Shown here: positions 1 through 5,191 of the stretch, in pieces
Layout of the letters: the number at the start of each line of letters is the position of its first letter
Numbering within the stretch: position 1 is the stretch's first letter
DNA from: an uncultured Collinsella sp.
GTDB lineage: Bacteria; Actinomycetota; Coriobacteriia; Coriobacteriales; Coriobacteriaceae
Length of the DNA: 6,664 nucleotides
Assembly: GCA_900757465.1 (NCBI GenBank)
Contig: CAAENY010000105.1
Coordinates: 1-6,664 of the forward strand
Direction of reading: 5' to 3'
Notes under the pieces: generated by a model
The model's input: only the letters and a program-made list of their open reading frames with translations
Told to the model about the DNA's origin: nothing
The model's database searches: none
Position numbers and translations under genes: made by a program

Positions 1-10
1 ACCGCAACTT

Positions 11-48
11 AAAAAGGGGCGCTGACTGAGATAGTCAGCGCCCCTTTT
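11..48 (-). terminator. Intrinsic terminator of the liv operon
   Basis: A perfect 16-bp inverted repeat pairs 12-27 with 33-48 around a 5-nt loop (28-32). The inner stem is GC-rich and the ends are A/T tracts. Read on the minus strand, the stem starts 10 nt after the livF stop codon and runs straight into a run of U (positions 15-11), which is the classical Rho-independent form. The plus-strand reading also ends in a T-tract (45-48), so it could serve a convergent gene to the left as well. Confidence 0.93.
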
Positions 49-58
49 GTTAGGTGGG

Positions 59-772
59 TTAGCCTCCGAGGTAGGCTTTGCGGACGTTATCGTCGTGCAG
101 GAGTTCTTGGCCGGTGCCGGTCATGGTGATCTTGCCGGTCTCGAGCACGTAGCCGCGTGTGGCGATGGAAAGCGCCATCTGCGCGTTTTGCTCAACCAGA
201 AGCACCGTGGTGCCGGCCTTGTGCAGGTCCTCGACGATCTGGAAGATCTGTTCGATCAGAATCGGTGCCAGACCCATGGAAGGTTCGTCGAGCATAAGCA
301 GTTTGGGGTTACTCATAAGGGCACGCCCCATAACGAGCATCTGCTGCTCGCCGCCTGAAAGGGTACCGGCAACCTGGCGACGACGTTCCTTCAGGCGCGG
401 GAACTGCTCGTAGACACGCTCCAGGCCCGGGGCAATTGTGGACTTGGGCTGCGTGTAGGCGCCCATCTCCAGGTTCTCCTCGACCGTCATCTGCAAAAAG
501 GCGCGACGGCCCTCGGGGACCTGAGCCAGGCCCTTGCCCACCAGCTTGTCGGCAGGCGTATGGGTAATGTCCTCGCCCATAAACTTGATGGAGCCGGTCT
601 TAGAGCGCAGCAGGCCCGAGACGGTCTTGAGCGTCGTGGACTTGCCAGCACCGTTGGCACCAATCAGGGCCACGATCTCGCCCTCGTTGACGTTAAAGGA
701 GATGTCCTTGATGGCGTGGATGGCGCCGTACCAGACGTTGATGTTGTAGACGGAAAGCATCGGCTCTGCCAT
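59..772 (-). CDS. livF: Branched-chain amino acid ABC transporter, ATP-binding protein LivF
   Basis: This 237-residue protein is a cytoplasmic ATPase that pairs with LivG to energise import through LivH-LivM. Visible motifs are Walker A GANGAGKST (38-46), the Q-loop Gln at 84 in GLAQVPEGR, the canonical signature LSGGEQ (138-143), and Walker B LLMLDEP (158-164) with catalytic Glu163. The segments AQVPEGRRAF, SMGLAP and LLVEQN are hallmarks of LivF rather than LivG. The H-loop His is replaced by Gln195 (VEQN), which is usual in LivF. Length matches the family (E. coli LivF is about 237 aa). The ATG follows the livG TAA with no gap, and its ribosome binding site (AAGGGGGAG) lies inside the end of livG, so translation is probably coupled. 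An in-frame Met5 (758-760) is a less likely start. This is the last gene before the terminator. Confidence 0.96.
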   Translation of the reverse strand: MAEPMLSVYNINVWYGAIHAIKDISFNVNEGEIVALIGANGAGKSTTLKTVSGLLRSKTGSIKFMGEDITHTPADKLVGKGLAQVPEGRRAFLQMTVEENLEMGAYTQPKSTIAPGLERVYEQFPRLKERRRQVAGTLSGGEQQMLVMGRALMSNPKLLMLDEPSMGLAPILIEQIFQIVEDLHKAGTTVLLVEQNAQMALSIATRGYVLETGKITMTGTGQELLHDDNVRKAYLGG

Positions 773-1633
773 TTAGTTCTCCCCCTTATCCTGCTTGCCC
801 AGATACGCCTCAATAACAGCGTCGTTGTTCTGGATCTCCTCGGCCGTGCCCTTGGCGATGACCTTACCAAAGTTGAGCACGCAGATACCCTCGCAAATAT
901 TCATGACGAGCGACATGTCGTGCTCAATGAGCATGATGGCAATGCCAAAGGTGTCGCGAATCTTGACGATGTTCTCCATGAGCTCCGCGGTCTCGGACGG
1001 GTTCATGCCGGCGGCAGGCTCGTCGAGCAGCAGTAGCTTGGGGTTGGTGGCAAGCGCGCGGACGATCTCCAGACGACGCTGGGCGCCGTAAGGCAGCGAG
1101 CCGGCCTGCTCGTTTGCCAGGTGCTCCATATCAAAGATGGACAGCAGCTCCATGGCGCGCTCGTGGGCGGCTTTCTCGTGCTTCCAATACGTCGGCAGGC
1201 GCAGCACGCCCTCAAAGCCGGAGTAGCGCTCCTGGTTGTGCAGACCGACCTTGACGTTATCCTCCACCGTCATGGTGTTAAACAGGCGGATGTTCTGGAA
1301 GGTACGGGCAATACCCATGCGGTTGACCTGATAGACCGACTTGCCCGAGGTGTCCTCACCGTCGAGCAGGATGGTGCCGTGCGTGGGCTGATACACCTTG
1401 GTGAGCAGGTTGAAGACCGTGGTCTTACCGGCACCGTTGGGTCCGATGAGACCAGCGATCTCGGTCTTGCCGATGGTTAGGCTAAAGTCGTCGACTGCCT
1501 TAAGGCCGCCGAATTCAATGCCCAGGTGGATGCACTCGAGCGCCGGGCGCTCGCCCAGGTCGCGGTCGGGAACGATGGCGCCAGAAGGATACGGGACCAT
1601 CTTGCCCTTGTTGAACTCAAACTTATTGGGCAT
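773..1633 (-). CDS. livG: Branched-chain amino acid ABC transporter, ATP-binding protein LivG
   Basis: This 286-residue ATPase subunit is the partner of LivF. Motifs are Walker A GPNGAGKTT (64-72), Q-loop Gln113 in ARTFQNIRLF, a non-canonical signature LPYGAQRR (180-187), Walker B LLLLDEP (200-206) with Glu205, and the H-loop EHDM with His238. ARTFQNIRLF and the YGxQRRLEI-type signature identify LivG. I chose the ATG at 1633 because a strong AGGAGGT lies 8 nt upstream. A longer reading from TTG at 1660 would start upstream of that ribosome binding site. The start overlaps the 3' end of livM by 11 nt. About 30 residues (MPNKFEFNKG onward) precede the ABC domain, making it longer than E. coli LivG (about 255 aa). 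The role of this extension is unknown. Confidence 0.95.
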   Translation of the reverse strand: MPNKFEFNKGKMVPYPSGAIVPDRDLGERPALECIHLGIEFGGLKAVDDFSLTIGKTEIAGLIGPNGAGKTTVFNLLTKVYQPTHGTILLDGEDTSGKSVYQVNRMGIARTFQNIRLFNTMTVEDNVKVGLHNQERYSGFEGVLRLPTYWKHEKAAHERAMELLSIFDMEHLANEQAGSLPYGAQRRLEIVRALATNPKLLLLDEPAAGMNPSETAELMENIVKIRDTFGIAIMLIEHDMSLVMNICEGICVLNFGKVIAKGTAEEIQNNDAVIEAYLGKQDKGEN

Positions 1634-2711
1634 CGGCTGCCACCTCCTTCTTGGAAGCAAAGCGGTCCTTGACGCGACCGAAGAACGCCTTGAGCTGCGG
1701 GTTGTTGGTAAAGATCATGACCAGGATCAGCACGATAGCGTAGATGAGCATGCGGTAGTCCGAGAACTGACGGAGCAGCTCGGGGAGCACCGTGAGCAAC
1801 GCCGCCGCGATGACGGAGCCGCGCATATTGCCCAGACCACCCAGGACCACGAACACCAGGATGAGGATGGACGTGTTGAAGTCGAACTTGGTGGCGGAGA
1901 GCTGCGAGAAGTTACCGCCGAAGAGAGCTCCGGCAGCGCCGGCGAGGGCAGCGGAAACCACGAAGGCGATCATGCGGTACTCGGTTACGGAGATGCCTAC
2001 GGACTCGGCTGCAATCTTGTTATCGCGCACGGCCATAATGGCACGGCCGGTACGGCTGCGAACCAGGTTGAGCACGATCACGAGTGCGACCATGACCAGG
2101 ATGGCGCCAGCAAGGAAGGTCGAGTACGTCGACACGCCCGATGCGCCCTGGGCGCCCTTGATGATGGCGGTGCCGTCCTCGAGCAGGCGTAGATCGTCGA
2201 TCGTAGAGTTGCCCGTGATGTTAAAGATCACATGCAGGCCGCGGGAGTCGACGCCCACGATAAGGCAGGTGACGATCTCTTTGATAATCTCGCCAAAGGC
2301 AAAGGTCACGATGGCCAGATAGTCGCCGCTCAGGCGCAGGACCGGGATGCCGATCAAGAAGCCCAAGATGGCAGCGGCGATAGCACCGACCACAATGCTG
2401 ATGATCAGGCGCACCGGATCGGAGGGAACGGCGCTCTCGAGGGCGACCGCGGTGACGATTCCCGTATAGGCACCGACACTCATAAAGCCCGCGTGGCCCA
2501 GCGACAAGTCGCCCGCGATACCGACGACGAGGTTGAGGGAAATGGCCATGACGATATAGGCCGTGATGGGAACCAGCTGACCGGCGATCATGCGCGGAAT
2601 CATGTGGTTAGACTGCATAAAGAACACGATGGCGAACGCCACAAGGCACATGGCGTACGTGACAAAATCGTGACGCGTCTGCTTGTCTTTAAGAAACTTC
2701 ATAACGCTCAC
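1623..2711 (-). CDS. livM: Branched-chain amino acid ABC transporter, permease LivM
   Basis: This polytopic inner-membrane protein forms the translocation pore with LivH. Read from GTG it has 362 residues. A basic, polar N-terminus (KFLKDKQTRHD) is followed by a first membrane helix at about 16-32, then several more. The LivM signature GIAGDLSLGHAGFMSVGAY is at 64-82. The ATPase-coupling loop (SRTGRAIMAVRDNKIAAESVGI) is at about 219-240. Two more hydrophobic pairs follow, then a charged cytoplasmic tail rich in Lys/Arg. An outer loop at about 155-195 is rather long. The start is uncertain. GTG at 2711 directly follows the livH TAG and has AGAAGG 5 nt upstream. ATG at 2702 (three codons later) has AGGTGA close upstream and would give 359 residues. 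The 3' end contains the livG ribosome binding site. Confidence 0.95.
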   Translation of the reverse strand: MSVMKFLKDKQTRHDFVTYAMCLVAFAIVFFMQSNHMIPRMIAGQLVPITAYIVMAISLNLVVGIAGDLSLGHAGFMSVGAYTGIVTAVALESAVPSDPVRLIISIVVGAIAAAILGFLIGIPVLRLSGDYLAIVTFAFGEIIKEIVTCLIVGVDSRGLHVIFNITGNSTIDDLRLLEDGTAIIKGAQGASGVSTYSTFLAGAILVMVALVIVLNLVRSRTGRAIMAVRDNKIAAESVGISVTEYRMIAFVVSAALAGAAGALFGGNFSQLSATKFDFNTSILILVFVVLGGLGNMRGSVIAAALLTVLPELLRQFSDYRMLIYAIVLILVMIFTNNPQLKAFFGRVKDRFASKKEVAADAQ

Positions 2712-3593
2712 CTACACCTTCTCGGGAACGTACTTGCCCAAGAGGCCGGCAGGCTTGACGAGCAGGACGATGATCAGAACACCAAAGACGATGGAGTTGG
2801 CAAGGCTCGTGGAAATATAGGCCTGCGCCATCGCCTCGATGATGCCGATGAGAATGCCACCGACAAAGGCGCCAGGGATGGAGCCGATGCCGCCGAAAAC
2901 GGCAGCGTCGAAGGCCTTGATACCAGGCATGGCGCCCGTGGTGGGCTGCAACACCGGCGAGTAGGAGCACAGGAGCACGCCGGCGATGGCGGCAAGGGCG
3001 GAGCCGATGGCAAAGGTCATCGAAATAGTGCGGTTGACGTTGATGCCCATGAGCTGAGCAGCGGCCTTGTCCTCGGACACGGCGCGCATGGCCTTGCCCA
3101 TCTTGGTCTTACCTGTAAAGAACATCAGGCCGGCCATAATAACCAGGCAGGCGACGATGGTGACGAGCGAGACGGCGCTTACGTTAAGCTTGGCCAAGAA
3201 CTCCGGTACCGGGAAGGTGACGAGCGAAGTGAAGTTCTTGGGCGTGGCGCCCCACAGAAGCTGCGCGGCGTTCTGCAGGAAGTAAGACACGCCGATAGCC
3301 GTGATCAGAACGGCCAGCGGGCCTGCCTGGCGCAGCGGCTTATAAGCCAGACCCTCGATGAGAACACCAAGAACCGTGCAGACCACGCAAGAGAGAACTA
3401 CAGATGCCCAGCCCGGGAGGCCGAGATACGACGTGGCGCAGAACGAGACATAGGCACCGACCATGATGACGTCGCCGTGAGCGAAGTTGAGCATCTTGGC
3501 GATACCGTAGACCATGGTGTAGCCCAACGCGATGATGGCGTAGACGCTGCCCATGGACAGGCCGTTGACCAGGTATTGGATAAAGACCGTCAT
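2712..3593 (-). CDS. livH: Branched-chain amino acid ABC transporter, permease LivH
   Basis: This 293-residue integral membrane permease is the partner of LivM. The family hallmark GYTMVYGIAKMLNFAHGD lies at 24-41, after the opening helix FIQYLVNGLSMGSVYAIIAL. The coupling loop KMGKAMRAVSEDKAAAQLMGI (about 164-184) precedes helices containing AFDAAVFGGIGSIPGAFVGG, also typical of LivH. Length is close to E. coli LivH (308 aa). I chose the ATG at 3593 because AAAGGGGG ends 9 nt upstream. The ATG at 3602 sits directly against that Shine-Dalgarno sequence, and a longer reading to 3686 would run into an RNA stem-loop. Its stop (TAG) abuts the livM start. It is separated from livK1 by 139 nt holding two hairpins, so it is probably transcribed by partial read-through from livK1. 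Confidence 0.95.
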   Translation of the reverse strand: MTVFIQYLVNGLSMGSVYAIIALGYTMVYGIAKMLNFAHGDVIMVGAYVSFCATSYLGLPGWASVVLSCVVCTVLGVLIEGLAYKPLRQAGPLAVLITAIGVSYFLQNAAQLLWGATPKNFTSLVTFPVPEFLAKLNVSAVSLVTIVACLVIMAGLMFFTGKTKMGKAMRAVSEDKAAAQLMGINVNRTISMTFAIGSALAAIAGVLLCSYSPVLQPTTGAMPGIKAFDAAVFGGIGSIPGAFVGGILIGIIEAMAQAYISTSLANSIVFGVLIIVLLVKPAGLLGKYVPEKV

Positions 3594-3639
3594 GTTCCAC
3601 ATCCCCCTTTCGAATAGGTTTCCAGTTGATGTATGAAAC

Positions 3640-3659
3640 AGGGACGTTACATCGTCCCT
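3640..3659 (-). promoter_or_regulatory. Second RNA stem-loop in the livK1-livH gap
   Basis: A perfect 7-bp inverted repeat pairs AGGGACG (3640-3646) with CGTCCCT (3653-3659) around a 6-nt loop. In the minus-strand transcript it can gain a U-G pair at its base. Only GUUUCAU follows it, so it is at best a weak terminator. It stands about 30 nt upstream of the livH ribosome binding site and just downstream of a larger hairpin. A role in attenuation or RNA processing is inference. Confidence 0.55.
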
Positions 3660-3660
3660 A

Positions 3661-3706
3661 GATACCAAGCAAGCAGGGAAGGCCAAAACCTCCCCTGCTT
3701 GGGATC
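3661..3706 (-). promoter_or_regulatory. Large RNA stem-loop downstream of livK1
   Basis: In the minus-strand RNA, 3700-3689 pairs with 3682-3671 over 12 positions with one G-U wobble, around a UUUUGG loop. An alternative outer register pairs 3706-3697 with 3670-3661 (9 of 10 positions), leaving a 4-nt bulge, for about 17 pairs in all. The wobble is an A-C mismatch on the plus strand, so the structure fits the liv transcript better than the opposite one. No U-run follows, so it is not a standard terminator. A 3'-stabiliser or partial attenuator that keeps receptor mRNA in excess over permease mRNA fits the position. Confidence 0.7.
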
Positions 3707-3732
3707 AAAACCGCTCTATGTAAGGCGGCCTA

Positions 3733-4920
3733 TTAGGCCTGTACGTACTTGCCGTCGGTAATGACGTACGCCGTCGGGTCCTTCTGGACCTGGCCCTTGT
3801 CGTTCCAGGAAAGCTTGCCAGTCAGACCGTCAACAGTAATGTTGCGCATAGCCTCGGGAAGCTTCTCGGCAACCTCGGTGGGGTCGGCGTCGACACCCAG
3901 GCCGGCCTCCTTGAGAGCCTCGACCACAGCATGCACGCCGTCGTAGGCGTCGGCGGCAAACTGGTCGGGGGTATCGCCGTACTTATCTTTGTAAGCGTTG
4001 ACGAAGTCGGCGTTCTTCTCGTCGTCGGCGGAGAACGGGGTCATGAGCAGCAGACCCTCGGCAAGAGAGGTGTCGAAGCCCTCAACGCCCAGGATGCCGT
4101 CCATGCCGTCGCAGCCCATCATCTTGACGTCGTAGCCCATGTCCTTGGCGTTCTTGAGCAGGACGGACGCCGGCGTGTAGTAGATCGGCGCAAAGATCAT
4201 GGTGGCGCCTGCCTGCTTGGCCTTGGTCAGCTGGTTGGTAAAGCTCGTGGCGGAGTCGTCCTTAAAGGTCTCCTCGTCGACAATCTCGAGCTTGGACTTA
4301 GCGGCCTGGGCCTTAAAGGAATCTGCGATGCCCGAAGAATAGGCGTCGCCGGAGTTATAGAACAGCACGAACTTCTCGTCCGCATATTTCTCTGCCAGGA
4401 ACTTGGCAGCGTTGACACCCTGGTTGGGGTCGGTAAAGCAAACCTGGAAGACGCAATCCTTGCCCTTGGTAACGTCCTCGGAAGACGCGGACGGGGTGAT
4501 CATGAACGTCTCGGGGTCGTTACCGCACTCAGCAGCAACGGCGACCGACGCACCCGTGGTGGTCGGACCGACGAGGGCCTGCATGCCCCAGTCGAGCAGG
4601 GTGTTGAAGGCGTTGACGGCCTTCTCGCCGTCAGCCTGGTCGTCCTCGGCCTTGCTGACAAGCGGCAGCTCCTTGGTCGAGAAATCCTTGCAGCCAAGCT
4701 CGACAGCCTGTGTAACGGACTTGCCGTAGGACGCGTTGGCGCCGGTCAGCGGGCCGATGGTGCCGATCTTAAACGAAGCGTCGCCCGACGCGGAACCGCT
4801 GTCGCCGCCGTTGGAGGAGCAGCCAGCTAGAATGGACATCGCCCCCAGACCTGCTGCGCTCGCGATAACGCTCCTGCGATTCATAACAGGGTTCAATGAC
4901 TTACCGGTGAGGCTCGACAT
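3733..4920 (-). CDS. livK: Branched-chain amino acid ABC transporter, substrate-binding lipoprotein (LivK paralogue 1)
   Basis: This 395-residue extracytoplasmic receptor delivers ligand to LivH-LivM. The signal peptide has an extended n-region with MNRRSVI (Arg15-Arg16, Tat-like), a hydrophobic core, and lipobox LAGC with lipidated Cys34. A Ser/Gly/Asp-rich linker leads into a Leu/Ile/Val-type (type I periplasmic-binding) fold: GPLTG (56-60), GPTTTG (118-123), TPSASS (142-147), LFYNSGDAYSSG, PIYYTPASVLLKNAK (from 245) and GCDGMDG. The start at 4920 has AGGAG 6 nt upstream. An internal Met13 (4884) lacks a ribosome binding site. It has its own AT-rich upstream region and is probably the first gene of the livK1-H-M-G-F unit. 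It is very similar to livK2 along its whole length. Extra cysteines (77, 132, 156, 161) are notable for an exported protein. The ligand is inferred from family and operon; other amino acids or amides are possible. Confidence 0.93.
   Translation of the reverse strand: MSSLTGKSLNPVMNRRSVIASAAGLGAMSILAGCSSNGGDSGSASGDASFKIGTIGPLTGANASYGKSVTQAVELGCKDFSTKELPLVSKAEDDQADGEKAVNAFNTLLDWGMQALVGPTTTGASVAVAAECGNDPETFMITPSASSEDVTKGKDCVFQVCFTDPNQGVNAAKFLAEKYADEKFVLFYNSGDAYSSGIADSFKAQAAKSKLEIVDEETFKDDSATSFTNQLTKAKQAGATMIFAPIYYTPASVLLKNAKDMGYDVKMMGCDGMDGILGVEGFDTSLAEGLLLMTPFSADDEKNADFVNAYKDKYGDTPDQFAADAYDGVHAVVEALKEAGLGVDADPTEVAEKLPEAMRNITVDGLTGKLSWNDKGQVQKDPTAYVITDGKYVQA
4013..4050. repeat. 38-nt tract identical to 5472-5509 in livK2
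   Basis: These 38 bases match 5472-5509 exactly, in the same orientation and reading frame. They encode the segment around LLMTPFSADDEKN, shared by both receptors. The tract is part of the duplicated gene pair and is not a mobile repeat. Confidence 0.9.
4136..4197. repeat. 62-nt tract identical to 5595-5656 in livK2
   Basis: All 62 bases agree with 5595-5656, including every third codon position, and the flanking base differs on each side. The tract encodes livK1 residues from about 242 (IFAPIYYTPAS) to about 262. It marks either a young duplication or later gene conversion between the two livK copies. Confidence 0.92.
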
Positions 4921-4989
4921 GCGGCTCTCCTCTCAAATCTCGTCGGGTTTCGGTTACCCGACAGGCCATCCTTCGCCGTGTTCGGCGTT
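4921..4989 (-). promoter_or_regulatory. livK1 5' leader with two hairpins and strong ribosome binding site
   Basis: The leader RNA can form a 7-bp perfect hairpin (4942-4948 with 4956-4962, 7-nt loop) ending 8 nt before the AGAGGAG ribosome binding site (4933-4927). A smaller 5-bp hairpin (4974-4978 with 4983-4987, 4-nt loop) lies further upstream. The ribosome binding site is left unpaired, so a role in mRNA protection is as likely as regulation. I see no recognisable riboswitch class or leader peptide. Confidence 0.5.
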
Positions 4990-5160
4990 CGCAAAATAGT
5001 AGACGCTTTAGTTGAGAAAAGTGGCGATTATTTCAACTTTTCTTTGGATTTGTTCATTTATCCATAATTTTGCGTATTTCTATCGGTTTATGCAGTTTAG
5101 CCACTTTATTGTGTGAAAGTATTGTTTCCGTTCTGTTTCAAGCGTCCCTGCCCTGATTTA
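4990..5160 (-). promoter_or_regulatory. AT-rich promoter/operator region of livK1-livHMGF
   Basis: This stretch is sharply richer in A/T than the genes on both sides and carries no plausible coding sequence, so it is the likely promoter region. One weak candidate on the minus strand is TTGAAA (5036-5031), a 17-nt spacer, then AACTAA (5013-5008). Another -10-like hexamer is TACTAT (5001-4996), with no good -35. Interlaced inverted repeats overlap the first candidate: AGTTGA (5010-5015) with TCAACT (5033-5038), and GAAAAGT (5016-5022) with ACTTTTC (5036-5042). I see no convincing terminator for livK2 here, so read-through from livK2 remains possible. Confidence 0.45.
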
Positions 5161-5191
5161 AACGGCCTCACCGGTCGCGTTTTGTGCGCAA

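Noticed and set aside
1398..2192. 264-codon plus-strand open frame across the livG/livM junction
   Set aside because: It overlaps two well-supported genes, and its product has the same Glu/Asp/His-rich antisense composition with no motif.
2232..3617. 461-codon plus-strand open frame antisense to livM and livH
   Set aside because: The translation is low-complexity, rich in His/Asp/Gly/Arg, and resembles no family. It mirrors the codon pattern of clear membrane-protein genes on the other strand. It is a shadow frame in GC-rich DNA.
3594..3686. Upstream extension of livH to 3686
   Set aside because: It would start inside the large stem-loop. The ATG at 3593 has a well-spaced AAAGGGGG, and the LivH family normally starts at this point.
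3931..4830. 299-codon plus-strand open frame antisense to livK1, with a similar one (5390-6271) antisense to livK2
   Set aside because: The two antisense products resemble each other only because the two livK genes do. Neither has a family-like motif or a convincing upstream context.
5150..5191. Possible terminator after livK2
   Set aside because: Only a 5-bp AAACG/CGTTT pairing with a poorly structured interior is available and the T-run is short, so I do not call it.
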